From CAVSRC01 sp963730325 (GTDB lineage Bacteria > Pseudomonadota > Alphaproteobacteria > Rhizobiales > Kaistiaceae), in NCBI GenBank assembly GCA_963730325.1, contig CAVSRC010000007.1, positions 124,001-188,000 of the forward strand: 64,000 nucleotides of DNA. The letters are read 5' to 3'. Of the stretch, positions 9,056-18,783 are shown in pieces. The stretch's first letter is position 1. Each line of letters begins with the position of its first letter. The notes beneath the pieces were generated by a model. It was given only the letters and a program-made list of their open reading frames with translations, did no database searches and was not told the origin of the DNA. Both the position numbers and the translations under genes were made by a program.

Positions 9056-10114
9056 ATGGACCGAATCGAGATCACGCGCCCGGACGACTGGCACTTGCAC
9101 GTCCGCGACGGGGCGATGCTGAAGGCGACGCTGCCCGCCAGCGCCGCCGTTTTCGGCCGCGCCATCATCATGCCCAACCTGGTGCCGCCGGTGAGGACGC
9201 TCGCCGATCTCCGCGCCTACCGCGCCCGCATCGTGGCGGCACTGCCGGCCGGCCACCCGTTCCGGCCGCTGATGACGCTCTACCTCACCGACGACACCGA
9301 CGCGGGCGTCATCGCCGAGGGCGCGGCATCGGGCGATCTCGCCGCGGTCAAGCTCTACCCGGCCGGCGCCACCACCAATTCCGACAGCGGCGTCACCGAC
9401 ATCGCCAGGGTGAGCCGCGTGCTCGAAGCCATGCAGGAAGCGGACGTTCCGCTGCTCGTCCATGGCGAGGTGACCGACCCGGACGTCGACATCTTCGACC
9501 GCGAGGCGGTGTTCATCGAGCGGGTGCTGACGCCGCTCCGCGCCCGCCTGCCGGGCTTGCGCATCGTGCTGGAGCACGCCACGACGAAGGAGGCGGTGGA
9601 TTACGTGCTTTCGGCGCCGGCCAATCTCGCCGCGACGATCACGCCGCACCATCTGATGATCGACCGCAACGCGATCCTCGTCGGCGGCATCAAGCCGCAT
9701 TTCTATTGCCTGCCCATTGCCAAGCGCGCCGATGACAGGGCGGCGCTGCGCCGGGCGGCGACCTCGGGCGACCGCCGCTTCTTCCTCGGCACCGATTCGG
9801 CGCCGCATCCGGTCGCGGCCAAGGAATGCGCCTGCGGCGCGGCCGGCATCTTCTCCGCGCCGGTGGCGCTGCCGGCGCTCGCCCAGGTCTTCGACGAGGC
9901 GGGGGCGCTCGACCGGCTGGAGGCGTTCGCCGCGCTGAACGGTGCCGCCTTCTATCACCTGCCGCCGAATGGCGACCGTGTGACGCTCGCACGGGTGAAG
10001 CCGGCGGACCCCGGCTTCGTCGCGGTCGATGCGGCGGCGGAACGGATTCGCGTGTTTCAGCCGCCCGTGCCCATCGGCTGGGCGGTGACAGAAGGGCTGC
10101 GGGAGGCGAGATGA
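9056..10114 (+). CDS. pyrC: Dihydroorotase (class II)
   Basis: Zinc amidohydrolase that closes carbamoyl-aspartate to dihydroorotate. The 352-residue protein opens with the metal motif HLHVRDG (His13, His15), has VKLYPAGATTNSDSGVTD with the lysine expected to be carboxylated, VLEHATTKEA and TPHHLM with further metal ligands, and GTDSAPH with the catalytic aspartate. Start at ATG 9056; a longer in-frame opening from 8951 has no family similarity and overlaps pyrF. The stop overlaps the pyrE start (ATGA). Confidence 0.95.
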   Translation: MDRIEITRPDDWHLHVRDGAMLKATLPASAAVFGRAIIMPNLVPPVRTLADLRAYRARIVAALPAGHPFRPLMTLYLTDDTDAGVIAEGAASGDLAAVKLYPAGATTNSDSGVTDIARVSRVLEAMQEADVPLLVHGEVTDPDVDIFDREAVFIERVLTPLRARLPGLRIVLEHATTKEAVDYVLSAPANLAATITPHHLMIDRNAILVGGIKPHFYCLPIAKRADDRAALRRAATSGDRRFFLGTDSAPHPVAAKECACGAAGIFSAPVALPALAQVFDEAGALDRLEAFAALNGAAFYHLPPNGDRVTLARVKPADPGFVAVDAAAERIRVFQPPVPIGWAVTEGLREAR

Positions 10115-10794
10115 CGAGTTTTGCGGACAAGGCGACGATCGCGGAGCTGACCGCGCGCATGCTGCTCGAAGTGAAGGCGGTGCACTTTCGCGCCGACGAG
10201 CCCTACAAGTTCACCTCCGGCCTGGCGAGCCCGGTCTACACCGATTGCCGCAAGCTCATCTCCTTCCCGCATGTGCGTTCGACGCTGATGGACTTCGCCG
10301 TGGCGACGATCTTCCGCGAGATCGGCTTCGCCGCGATCGATGCGGTCGCCGGCGGCGAGACGGCGGGCATTCCCTTCGCCGCGTGGATCGCCGAGCGCAT
10401 GGCGCTTCCCATGCAATATGTCCGCAAGAAGCCCAAGGGCTTCGGCCGCAACGCGCTCATCGAAGGCGATTTCAAAGAGGGGGCGCGCACGCTGCTGGTC
10501 GAGGACCTCGCGACCGACGGCGGCAGCAAGCTCAAATTCGTCGCGGGCATGCGCGAGGCGGGCATGGTGGTCGATCACGCCTTCGTCGTGTTCTTCTACG
10601 ACATCTTCCCGAACACGCGCGCCGCTCTCGGCGAGGCCGGCATCACGCTGCACGCGCTCGCCACCTGGTGGGACGTGCTCAAAATCGCCCGCGCCGAAAA
10701 GACCTTCGACGATGCCACGCTCGACGAGGTCGAAAAGTTCCTGCACGGCCCGGCCGAATGGTCGAAGGCCCATGGCGGCATCGTGCCGGGGTGA
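10111..10794 (+). CDS. pyrE: Orotate phosphoribosyltransferase
   Basis: Forms OMP from orotate and PRPP. The 227-residue product has FTSGLASPVYTDCRKLISFP at the N-terminal substrate site, the flexible-loop segment YVRKKPKGFGR and the PRPP motif LLVEDLATDGGSK. It is longer than the E. coli enzyme and matches the alphaproteobacterial form. Translation should be coupled to pyrC through the 4-base ATGA overlap; GGGAGG precedes the ATG. Confidence 0.95.
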   Translation: MTSFADKATIAELTARMLLEVKAVHFRADEPYKFTSGLASPVYTDCRKLISFPHVRSTLMDFAVATIFREIGFAAIDAVAGGETAGIPFAAWIAERMALPMQYVRKKPKGFGRNALIEGDFKEGARTLLVEDLATDGGSKLKFVAGMREAGMVVDHAFVVFFYDIFPNTRAALGEAGITLHALATWWDVLKIARAEKTFDDATLDEVEKFLHGPAEWSKAHGGIVPG

Positions 10795-10815
10795 GCGCGC
10801 CGGGCAGCCGTTGAT

Positions 10816-10862
10816 GACCCCCTCCCGGGTCCCCCCTTTCAGGGGGAGGAGAGGAGGGGGTC
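10816..10862. repeat. Palindromic repeat / possible bidirectional terminator
   Basis: Outer arms GACCCCCTC (10816-10824) and GAGGGGGTC (10854-10862) are perfect complements, with an inner C-run/G-run pair (10831-10836 with 10842-10846) around TTTCA. It lies between the converging pyrE and epimerase genes. Sequence style matches the other C/G-rich dispersed repeats later in the window. Confidence 0.6.
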
Positions 10863-10888
10863 GCGTTCCGGCAGCGGGTGGTTGAGGC

Positions 10889-11789
10889 CTACCCCTTCGC
10901 CTTCAACAGCGCCCTGGCCTTCTCGACCTGTTCGCGCCAGGGATATTTCGGCTCGTAGCCGAGCATCTCGCGCGCCTTGTCGATGGAAATCAGCGATTCG
11001 TTCGCCGTGAATTTCCGCTTGCGCTCGGTGCCGGGGAAGACCTCGTCGAGCAGGTCGTCGTTCGACCGGCTCATCACCGAATCGGCATTGGCGATGCCGA
11101 AGACATGGGCGCCCTTCAGATCGGACTTCAGCGCGAGCTCGACCGCCTGGGCGCCGTCGCGGGCGTCGATATAGGTCCACAGGTTCCAGTGGCGGCTGCG
11201 CGGGTCGGCGTCGAAATCCGGGAAGCGGGCATAGTCCTGCGGCTCCATCACATTGGAGAAGCGCAGGCCGATCGATCTTCATCTCGGGGTCCCAGCGGCA
11301 ATATTGCTCGGCCATCTTCTCGGAGAGCAGCTTGGAGAGCGAATAGGCGGTCTCCGGCCGCTCGACCGCCTCGTCGACGGGCGCATAGACGGGTCCATTG
11401 GCATAAGGGATGCCGTAGACCGTCTCGCTCGATGCCCACACGACATTGCGGATGCCGAGCTGCCGCGCCGCCTCGAAGACGTTGTAGGTGGACAGCATGT
11501 TGGTGGCGAAGGTGACGGGGTTGGTCGCCAGTCCCGGCGCGGGAATCGCGGCGAGATGGGCAACGCCGGTCACCTTCTCGACGCGCTCGTCGATCGCCGA
11601 CAGGGCGGATACGGCGTCGCCGAAGCTGGTCAGGTCGGCGCGCGAGAAGCGCACGTCGGTCGGCAATGGCGGGTTGTGACGGTCGGGCGGCGGCACCATG
11701 TCGATGGAGGTCACGTCGTAACCGTGGTCCATCAGATAGCGCACCACCACGCGACCAAGCTTGCCGCTGCCTCCGGTGACGATGATCAT
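10889..11789 (-). pseudogene. NAD-dependent epimerase/dehydratase (extended SDR), reading frame broken by one base
   Basis: Extended short-chain dehydrogenase of about 299 residues. ATG 11789 starts MIIVTGGSGKLGRVVVRYL with the TGGxGxxG dinucleotide loop; VVWASSETVYG and the active-site YSLSKLLSEKMAEQ (Tyr-x3-Lys) follow. After DPEMKI the frame is lost near 11270; the C-terminal part (MEPQDYARFPDFD to RALLKAKG, stop 10889) is intact in the adjacent frame. Deleting one base around 11265-11271 gives a continuous protein with the expected GLRFSNVMEPQ joint. Likely an NDP-sugar epimerase or dehydratase; substrate unknown. Confidence 0.8.
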
Positions 11790-11939
11790 CGCCAGGTTCC
11801 TTCTCTTACCGATATTGAGGGGAATGATCCGGATTACCTCTTTCGCGCAGGCAAGGCAAAGGTGCCGGGTGCGACAGGCTGTCGGGGTGCCTCGCCTCGC
11901 GTGCGGCTTTGCGGCAGAGTGTCGGGCAGGGGCACCGCC

Positions 11940-12779
11940 ATGGACAGCGACTCGACGAAGAAACGCGCGCATGACCGCTGGTCGGACATGTCCGACGCGA
12001 AGGTTGCGGCAGAGGCCGCCCGGCGCCTGGCGCGGTGGGCGGGTGCGCCGTCCGAGATCGAGGCGCGCCGCCGGGCCCTGGATCTGCTCGACCCGCGTCC
12101 CGGCGAGATCGTCGTCGATGTCGGCGCCGGCAGCGGCGCCATCAGCCTCGAACTCGCGGCGCGCGTGGCGCCGGGCGGCCGGGTCTTCGCCGTCGATCCG
12201 TCCGAACCTCTGCTCGCCCATGCCCGCGCCGCGGCGCGCGCCGCAGGCGTCGGCGCCATGGTCGATTGCCGCGTCGCCGACGGTCGCCAGCTGCCCTTCG
12301 GCCCGGCCGCCTTCGATGCCGCCTTCGCCCACTGGGTGCTGCTCCATGTCGACGAACCCGGCGCCGTGATCGCCGAGATGAAGCGGGTGACGCGGCGCGG
12401 CGGGCGCGTGATGTGCGTCGAGATGGACTGGGAGACGATCGCCGTCCATCCGGCGCCGGTGGCGCATACCCGCCGCATCCTGCACCACGCCCAGAGCCGC
12501 CAGGTCGATGCGTGGACCGGCCGCCGCCTGTCGCCGCTGTTTCGCGAGGCCGGCTTCCGCGACATCGTCGTCGAGCCGATCGTCAGCATCGACGAGGGCA
12601 CCGGCGATCGCAGCTGGCTGGACTACCTCATCGAACGCGCCGACATCGCGGTCGCCGACAAGATCGTCGCCGAGCAGGAGGGGCGGAGCTGGACGGAGCG
12701 GCTGGAGCAGGCCTTCGCCGCCGGCCGCTTCTTCTTCGCGGTCACCCAGTTCGCGGTGATGGGCAAGGTGCCGGACTAA
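11940..12779 (+). CDS. Class I SAM-dependent methyltransferase
   Basis: A 279-residue methyltransferase. Motif I is VVDVGAGSGAISLELAARV, the motif II acidic residue lies in VFAVDPSEPLL, and post-motif I reads CRVADGRQLPFGPAAFDAAF, followed by HWVLLHVDEP; this is the UbiE/Coq5-like Methyltransf_11/25 pattern. C-terminal helices (SWLDYLIERADIAVADKI) may shape the substrate site. ATG 11940 was chosen. It is divergent from the epimerase gene (150 bases apart). Substrate not predictable. Confidence 0.82.
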   Translation: MDSDSTKKRAHDRWSDMSDAKVAAEAARRLARWAGAPSEIEARRRALDLLDPRPGEIVVDVGAGSGAISLELAARVAPGGRVFAVDPSEPLLAHARAAARAAGVGAMVDCRVADGRQLPFGPAAFDAAFAHWVLLHVDEPGAVIAEMKRVTRRGGRVMCVEMDWETIAVHPAPVAHTRRILHHAQSRQVDAWTGRRLSPLFREAGFRDIVVEPIVSIDEGTGDRSWLDYLIERADIAVADKIVAEQEGRSWTERLEQAFAAGRFFFAVTQFAVMGKVPD

Positions 12780-12786
12780 AGGCTTC

Positions 12787-13398
12787 TCAGCGGCTCAGGC
12801 CGAAGATGTTGCGGATCGCGTCGATGGTCTCACGGTGCAGGTCTTCGGCCTTGTCGATCTGCATGTGATTGAGGTCGGGCCGGGTCACGTTGTCGATGGC
12901 GCCGTGAAAGCCGCTGCCGCCGACGATCGTGACGTTGCCGCCGATGGCGGAGGTCGAGCGGTAGTTGATGACCCAGCGGACGTTGGCGGAAACACGCGCC
13001 GAGGCAGTGGCGTCGTAGAGGACCAGCAGCGCGACCGGGATGTTGTTCTTCCTCAGTTCGCGGGCCATCAGCAGGATCGTGTTGGCACCCCACGAATGGC
13101 CGACGAGGACGATCGGATAGGGGTGTGCCCGGTAGGCCCTGACGATCGCGGCGGTGTAATCGCGCCAGTCCTCGAAGGGCTCGGAGACGGCGGCGATGCC
13201 GCTGCCGTTCATCTCCTCGGCGAGCGCGTCCATGCCGCTGGAGAAGATGCCGAGCGCTCCGCGCAGCACATGAATCGGCAATTGCTGGACGGGCCGGGCG
13301 CCATCGGCAAGTGCGGCCGGCGCAGCCAACAGACCGACGATCAACGCCAGGATGAGGGCAGGGAGGGCACGCCGAACGTGCATTGTGGCGTTCGCCAT
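12787..13398 (-). CDS. Secreted alpha/beta hydrolase-fold protein
   Basis: A 203-residue protein with an N-terminal signal peptide (RRALPALILALIVGLLAAPA, cleavage expected after LADG or nearby). The mature part has the nucleophile elbow IVLVGHSWGAN, with Ser in GHSWG, a possible acid in LVLYDAT and a His near the C-terminus (DLNHMQIDK). It resembles small lipase/thioesterase-like hydrolases with a minimal lid. Start set at ATG 13398 (MANATMHVRR); ATG 13383 is an alternative that keeps the signal peptide. Its 3' end is 7 bases from the converging methyltransferase gene. Confidence 0.75.
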   Translation of the reverse strand: MANATMHVRRALPALILALIVGLLAAPAALADGARPVQQLPIHVLRGALGIFSSGMDALAEEMNGSGIAAVSEPFEDWRDYTAAIVRAYRAHPYPIVLVGHSWGANTILLMARELRKNNIPVALLVLYDATASARVSANVRWVINYRSTSAIGGNVTIVGGSGFHGAIDNVTRPDLNHMQIDKAEDLHRETIDAIRNIFGLSR

Positions 13399-13569
13399 CG
13401 TTCTTGTTCCGGGCCTGCGCTGCACGTGCTGCCGCGAAACGCGCCGCCTGGCGTGAATCGCCCATGCGCAAGCCGGCTTCATTGATATCGCCTTCGGGAA
13501 ATGGGGACAAACGACAGGGAGTCGCGGTCGGACGTGATCGCGACCCTGCCGGCATTTCCGCGCTGTCGG

Positions 13570-14838
13570 TCACACCACCAGCACGGCGCGGAAGTCGTTG
13601 ACGTTGGTGAGCGTCGGTCCGGTCGTGACCAGGTCGCCGAGGGCGTCGAAGAGCGACCAGCAGTCGTTGGCGGCGAGGCTCGCCCGGGCGTCGAGACCGG
13701 CGGCGCGGGCGCGGTCGAGCGTGTCGGGCGTGACGAAGGCGCCGGCATTGTCCTCGCTGCCGTCGATGCCGTCGGTGTCGCCGGCGAGCGCGAAGATGCC
13801 GGGCGCGCGATTGAGGGCGACGGCGAGCCCGGCCAGGAACTCGCCGTTGCGGCCGCCCTTGCCGCCCTTGGCGCGCACGGTCACCGTCGTCTCGCCGCCG
13901 GACAGCAGCACCGCCGGCGGCGCCGCCGGCAGTCCATGCAGGCGCGCCGATAGAGCCATGCCGGCCATGACACGGCCGACCTCGCGCGCCTCGCCCTCCA
14001 GCGCATCGCCGAGGATGAGCGGCGTCACCCCGGCAGCACGGGCGGCCTCTGCCGCCGCTTCGAGGCTGGCCAGCGGCGAGGCGACGATCGTCGTTACGGC
14101 GTGGCTCAGGCGCTCGTCGCCGGGCTTGGGGGTCTCGTCGCTTGCCTCTGCCAGCCGGGCGGCCACGGCGGCGGGCGGCGCGATGGCATGGCGGGCGAGG
14201 ATCTCGCGCGCCTCGGCGAAGGTGGTGGGGTCGGCGACGGTCGGCCCCGAGGCGATGACGGCGAGATCGTCACCGGGGACGTCGGAGATGGCCAGCGCCA
14301 CGAGCCGCGCCGGCCAGGCGGCGGCGGCCAGCCGTCCGCCCTTGATCGCCGAGAGGTGCTTGCGCACCGTGTTCATCTCGCCGATGTCGGCGCCCGAGGC
14401 GAGCAGAGCGCGGTTGACCGCCTGCTTGTCGGCGAGCGTGATCCCCTCCGCCGGCAGGGCGAGCAGCGCCGAGCCGCCGCCGGAGATCAGGCAGAGCACC
14501 AGATCGTCGGGACCGGCGGTGGCGGCCAGCGCCAGGATGCGGCGCGCCGCCTCTTCGCCGCGGTCGTCGGGCACCGGATGGGCCGCCTCGACGATCTCGA
14601 TGCGCTTGCAGGCAACGCCGTGGCCATAGCGGGTGACGACGAGGCCGGAGAGCGGCCCCGGCCAGTTGTCCTCCACGGCCCTGGCCATGGCGGCGCTCGC
14701 CTTGCCGGCGCCGAGCACGATGGTGCGCCCCTTGGGCGGCGGCGGCAGATGCGCGGGCACGACCTTCGCCGGGTCGGCGGCGGCAATCGCGGCGTCGAAC
14801 AACGTCCGCAGGAAGTCCCGTTCTGCGCCCGGCGTCAT
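13570..14838 (-). CDS. Glycerate 2-kinase / MOFRL-family protein
   Basis: Phosphorylates D-glycerate to 2-phosphoglycerate, linking serine-cycle or hydroxypyruvate metabolism to glycolysis. The 422-residue product has the GCKA N-terminal domain (VLGAGKASAAMARAVE, LCLISGGGSALL) and the C-terminal MOFRL domain (VLLSGGETTVTVRAKGGKG, then GGRNGEFLAGLAVAL). Older records call the family hydroxypyruvate reductase (TtuD). Start at ATG 14838, 29 bases after the fructokinase-like gene with which it probably forms an operon. Confidence 0.9.
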   Translation of the reverse strand: MTPGAERDFLRTLFDAAIAAADPAKVVPAHLPPPPKGRTIVLGAGKASAAMARAVEDNWPGPLSGLVVTRYGHGVACKRIEIVEAAHPVPDDRGEEAARRILALAATAGPDDLVLCLISGGGSALLALPAEGITLADKQAVNRALLASGADIGEMNTVRKHLSAIKGGRLAAAAWPARLVALAISDVPGDDLAVIASGPTVADPTTFAEAREILARHAIAPPAAVAARLAEASDETPKPGDERLSHAVTTIVASPLASLEAAAEAARAAGVTPLILGDALEGEAREVGRVMAGMALSARLHGLPAAPPAVLLSGGETTVTVRAKGGKGGRNGEFLAGLAVALNRAPGIFALAGDTDGIDGSEDNAGAFVTPDTLDRARAAGLDARASLAANDCWSLFDALGDLVTTGPTLTNVNDFRAVLVV

Positions 14839-14867
14839 GCGCCCTCCGGCGGCGGATGCATCGCCGG

Positions 14868-15791
14868 TCAGACGATCTCGTTCAACCATGGCGGATTGGC
14901 GCCGGCACGCGACACGGTGACGGCGGCGGCCTTGGTGGCGAAGGTGAGCACGTCGGTCAGCTGCTCGCGGTCGAGCTTGGCGATCGCGTGCTTGGTGAGC
15001 AGGCCGAGAGCGTCGAGCCGGGCGAGGAAGCCGGCGGTGAAGGTGTCGCCGGCGCCGACGGTGTCGACCAGCTTCGCCGCGATACCGGGCACCGATACGG
15101 CGTGCTTGGCGGTGATTGCCGTCGCCCCATCGGCGCCGCGGGTCAGGATGACCACGCCGGCGCCACGCTCGAGCCAGCGGCGGCCGAGCGCCTCGAAGTC
15201 GGTGCCGGGCGCGATCCAGTCAAGGTCCTCGGCGCTCAGGCGGGCGATGTCGGCCATGGCCACCAGCCGGTCGAGACGGGCGAGATAGCCGTCGCGGTTG
15301 CGCACCAGCGACGGCCGGATGTTGGGATCGAGCGAGATCACCCGGTCGTTCTGCTCGCGCTGCATCAGCGCCTCCAGCGTCGAGCCGCCGGGTTCGCTGA
15401 TCAGGCTGATGGAACCGAAATGCAGGGCGGTGACCGTCTTGGGGAAGGCCGGCAGGTCGGCTTCGGTCAGCATGTGGCCGGCCGAGCCCTCGTCGAAGAA
15501 GGCATAGCGGGCGTTGCCCTTGTCGAGGGTGACGAAGGCCAGCGTGGTCGGCCGCGGGACGGTTGCGGCAAAGGACAGGTCGACGCCGCTGTCGGTCAGG
15601 GCCTGGCGCAGCATGTCGCCGAAGAAATCGGTGGACATGCCGCCGAAGAAGCCGGCCTTGGCGCCGAGGCGGGCGATGGCGATGGCGACATTGAACGGCG
15701 ACCCGCCGGCCGCCGGCTGGAATACCGCGCTGCCATCGGCGCCGGTGCGTGGCAGAAAATCGATCAGGGCTTCACCGCAGGAAATGATCAT
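14868..15791 (-). CDS. PfkB-family sugar kinase, fructokinase-like
   Basis: A 307-residue ribokinase-fold kinase. The N-terminal signature FQPAAGGSPFNVAIAIARLG and the C-terminal anion-hole motif DTVGAGDTFTAGFLARL are both present. The sequence pattern is closest to fructokinases (MIISCGEALIDFLP start). ATG 15791 is preferred, with GAGG 3 bases upstream; a TTG at 15800 is possible. It precedes the glycerate kinase gene, so both may serve a shared sugar or sugar-acid route. Confidence 0.87.
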   Translation of the reverse strand: MIISCGEALIDFLPRTGADGSAVFQPAAGGSPFNVAIAIARLGAKAGFFGGMSTDFFGDMLRQALTDSGVDLSFAATVPRPTTLAFVTLDKGNARYAFFDEGSAGHMLTEADLPAFPKTVTALHFGSISLISEPGGSTLEALMQREQNDRVISLDPNIRPSLVRNRDGYLARLDRLVAMADIARLSAEDLDWIAPGTDFEALGRRWLERGAGVVILTRGADGATAITAKHAVSVPGIAAKLVDTVGAGDTFTAGFLARLDALGLLTKHAIAKLDREQLTDVLTFATKAAAVTVSRAGANPPWLNEIV

Positions 15792-15943
15792 TGACCTCAA
15801 GCTCGACGGGCTCGGGTCGTCGACGCGGACCCTGCCGGTCGAATCCTCCGAACCGGACGTTTGCGCGGTCCACCATACGTCGGCGGATATCGGCGGGGAA
15901 GGCTGGAGCGCGTTGGAATGCTTCTATCTGATCGTGAAGCGCT

Positions 15944-17266
15944 CTAGCAGTCGTCGTTGCGATGGTTGGTCGCAGGGGCGTGGCCGCCGAGGCGCGAGCG
16001 CAGCAGGACGAACAGGTGCCAGAGCACGGGCGTCTGCTTGATCAGCCGCTTGGAGCGGCGGAAGGCGCGGGTCGCCAGCACCAGCGCCCGGCCGCGGAGC
16101 GTCCGTCCGGTCAGATAGTCGAACAGGCGGATCACCTCGTCGCCCCAATCGAGCTTGTAGGCTTCGTCGCCGACGGTGAAATCGAAGCGGCGGTAGCCCT
16201 TCTCGATCGTGTCGCGGAGCAGTTGGTGGAGGTGAACGGTGCCTGGGCCGTGGGCGGAGATCGGGCCGCCGTCATAGCTCGCCAGAATCAGGTAGAAGCT
16301 GCCGCCGAAATTGAGGCCGACGCTGGTGGCAACGATGGTGTCGCCGGCAGTGAGCCGGGAAATGTGGACGAGGTCGCGCATCGCCGGGTCGCTGATGACG
16401 GCTGAGAAGAAGGCGCGGTAGCCCGGCCGGTCGAAAAAGTTCTCGGCGCCCATGCGCGCCAGCGATTGCGTCTTCTGGGCGATCAGCACGTCGAGCGTAT
16501 GTCGGCGCGCGGCTATGTCGGTGACGTCCTCGAAAGCGATCGGACCATGCTTTTCGATGGCCCGCACCTTCTTGCGCACGGTCTTGCGGGTCGAGGCCGA
16601 GCGCTTGGCGGCGTAGAAGGTCTCCCAGTCGTCGGTAAGCGCCGTGGCATGGGCGCCACTCGGGTGCAGGGCGGGCTTCAGCGCCAGGAACGGGTCGCGC
16701 ACCGCGCCGATCGTCTCGGGCATCCGCGGCAGGTCGATATAGTCGAAGCGGAAGCGCGGATCGTCGGCGAGGCGGTCGAGGATGGCGCGCCACAGGGCCC
16801 GGAAGCGTTCGGCATCGAGCATGGCGGCGAAGTCGCGGGCGAGCACCGGCGCGTTGTAGTCGCATACCTCCGAGGCGAGCCAGGTCAGCCGCTTGAGGCC
16901 GCGGGCGGTTTCGACGGCAAAGGCGAAGACAAAGAGCGGCCGGCCGTCGCCGGTCGTGCCGGTGACGATGGCCGGAACCGTGCCGGCGCATGTGCCGATA
17001 TGGGTCTGCCAGGCCGCCACCCAGTCGTAGGTCTGGAAGGCGGTGCAATCGGCATGAGCCTCCAGCGCCCGCCATGTCGCTTCGGCGGCGGCGAGGTCGT
17101 CGTGGACGGCAATCACCGGCGGCCACGCAATGAGCGGCGGGGCGTCGGGCCCGGCGGTGGTGCGGGCTTCGGCGTCGGCCGGTGGCGACAGGGCGTCGGC
17201 AAGCGCGGTGAAATGGGCCTTGAGATCGAGCAGGGAATCGTGCGGCGTGGCGCTGATCTGCGACAT
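15944..17266 (-). CDS. CelD/BcsL-family acetyltransferase
   Basis: A protein of 440 residues with the FemAB-like GNAT fold of the group named after the cellulose synthesis protein CelD (BcsL, Acetyltransf_6 domain). Recognisable parts are FQTYDWVAAWQTH near residue 85, a basic AAKRSASTRKTVRKKVRAIE segment, and GTVHLHQLLRDTIEKGYRRFDFTVGDEAYKLDWG near the C-terminus. Members are thought to acylate cell-surface polysaccharides or related glycans. The gene follows the FAD oxidoreductase: a TTG at 17278 would overlap that stop by 4 bases, while ATG 17266 starts 9 bases after it; I chose the ATG. Confidence 0.85.
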   Translation of the reverse strand: MSQISATPHDSLLDLKAHFTALADALSPPADAEARTTAGPDAPPLIAWPPVIAVHDDLAAAEATWRALEAHADCTAFQTYDWVAAWQTHIGTCAGTVPAIVTGTTGDGRPLFVFAFAVETARGLKRLTWLASEVCDYNAPVLARDFAAMLDAERFRALWRAILDRLADDPRFRFDYIDLPRMPETIGAVRDPFLALKPALHPSGAHATALTDDWETFYAAKRSASTRKTVRKKVRAIEKHGPIAFEDVTDIAARRHTLDVLIAQKTQSLARMGAENFFDRPGYRAFFSAVISDPAMRDLVHISRLTAGDTIVATSVGLNFGGSFYLILASYDGGPISAHGPGTVHLHQLLRDTIEKGYRRFDFTVGDEAYKLDWGDEVIRLFDYLTGRTLRGRALVLATRAFRRSKRLIKQTPVLWHLFVLLRSRLGGHAPATNHRNDDC

Positions 17267-17274
17267 CTGTTGTT

Positions 17275-18468
17275 TCAAGCTCGCGAACTGCCGGCGGCGG
17301 CCGGCGCCGTGCTGGTGGGCCGGCCGGTGACGAGGTTTTGCGCGCGGCGGGCGATGCCGCGGCCGACATGGGCGGCGAAGCGCAGCCGGCGGCGTGCCTC
17401 CCAGGTAATGCCGGTGTTGATGGCGAGATCACGCACGCGGAAGGCGCGCTGGCGGCACTGGATCTCGTAGGCCGCCTTGACCGCGTCGGCGTAGAAGGCG
17501 CCGATCTTGTCGGCGCTCATGCCCGGGCTCGCCAGCCATTCGGGAATGTAATGGGCGCACAGGCGCTCGACGTCGGTGAACACCTTGCCGGTGCCGGTGC
17601 CGGCCGAGGGGCACGAGGTCGAATAGGCGTCGCCGACCAGCACCACGCCGGGCTTGTCGATGCCGGTGGTGACGTAGAGGTCGGCCGGGCGGATCTTGAC
17701 CGGTCCGGCGATCTCGACCTCGCCGGTGAAGGCCCTGAGCCCGGGCAGTGTGGCGAACAGCGTCTCGACCGGCGCCTTGCGCATGGCGGAAAGCCACGGG
17801 TCGCTCATGTCGCGATAGACGAACAGGTTGGCGCGGGTTCCGGTGGCGACAGGAAAGAGGGTGAGATAGGCGGCGCGGGTGCGGGCGTCCTCCGGCACGT
17901 AGGTGAGCGCCGGGAAGTCGAAGGCCGGCCGGCCGCGCGGGCTGATGTCGAAGCCGATCGAGATCGAATGGTTCGGCGAGATGTCGTGCCGGTCCATGCC
18001 GAAGTTCTTGCGCAGCGCCGCATTGAGGCCGTTGGCGAGAACGATCAGCCGGGCCGAGATTTCCTCGCCGTTGGAGAGCGTGACGCGTTGGCGCACGTCG
18101 CTCACCGCAATCGCCGCGGCCTTGCCGTTGATGACCGTCACGGCGGGGGAAATCGCGCCGCGCATGGTGTTGACCAGCGTGTCGTAGAGAATGCCGTACT
18201 GGCCGCTCGGCTTGCGGTCGGTCAGCCGGCCGGCGCGCACGATCCAGTTTTCCCGGTAGGGACTGGCCGCCGCGGCGACGAAGTCGCCGAGCCCGGTCCT
18301 GGCGACGAGGCCGATCTGCTCCTCGTCGAGCTTCTCGCAGCGGAAATCCGGCGGATAGACGTCGTGCGGGTCGATCAGCACGGTATCGATCCCGGCACGG
18401 CCGAGCATGGCGGCCGCGGTCGATCCGGCGAGCCCGCCTCCGATGATGGCAACGTCCGTATTCCGCAT
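17275..18468 (-). CDS. FAD-dependent oxidoreductase, geranylgeranyl-reductase/halogenase-like
   Basis: A 397-residue flavoprotein starting MRNTDVAIIGGGLAGSTAA, which is the GxGxxG FAD-binding loop. The second FAD motif is visible as GVVLVGDAYSTSCPSAGTGTG, where GD contacts the ribityl chain. The organisation is that of class A flavin monooxygenases and geranylgeranyl reductases. A lipid or polyprenyl substrate is conceivable, since it is cotranscribed with the CelD-type acetyltransferase. GAGG upstream of ATG 18468 supports this start. Confidence 0.83.
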   Translation of the reverse strand: MRNTDVAIIGGGLAGSTAAAMLGRAGIDTVLIDPHDVYPPDFRCEKLDEEQIGLVARTGLGDFVAAAASPYRENWIVRAGRLTDRKPSGQYGILYDTLVNTMRGAISPAVTVINGKAAAIAVSDVRQRVTLSNGEEISARLIVLANGLNAALRKNFGMDRHDISPNHSISIGFDISPRGRPAFDFPALTYVPEDARTRAAYLTLFPVATGTRANLFVYRDMSDPWLSAMRKAPVETLFATLPGLRAFTGEVEIAGPVKIRPADLYVTTGIDKPGVVLVGDAYSTSCPSAGTGTGKVFTDVERLCAHYIPEWLASPGMSADKIGAFYADAVKAAYEIQCRQRAFRVRDLAINTGITWEARRRLRFAAHVGRGIARRAQNLVTGRPTSTAPAAAGSSRA

Positions 18469-18783
18469 CTCAAACCTCACCGCTCGGCGTATCGATCTGG
18501 CCCCAGAGTCGATAACGGCGCGTAAAGGCGTCGGTGGTAAATGAACGATTTGTGGAGCGTTTGGGAACACTTATCATGGTTTAACGTTAATTTCGAAGCT
18601 TTGTATAGTATTCATAAAGTGTTAACCCTAACGATGATGGTTTGGGTGTGCGTGTTTACCTTCGATTTGTTTTCAACTTTCAGCAACCGTGCCGGTCGCT
18701 TTATGGTGCCGCCAGCGCGCGGGGAGCACTGGTCCGGGGTGAATTCCCGGCGGGGCGCGTTGTCTCTAGGGGTTGAGGATTGG
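18469..18783. promoter_or_regulatory. AT-rich divergent intergenic region
   Basis: These 315 bases separate the leftward FAD oxidoreductase operon from the rightward ligase-like gene. The part 18571-18680 is far richer in A and T than the surroundings. It contains the perfect palindrome TTAACGTTAA (18581-18590) and a possible rightward promoter, TTAACG (18581-18586), 17 bases, TATAGT (18604-18609). No convincing gene was found here. Confidence 0.5.

Noticed and set aside
18541..18783. N-terminal extension of the ligase-like protein with a membrane segment
   Set aside because: It lies in the AT-rich control region, and the family similarity starts at ATG 18784, which has its own ribosome site.
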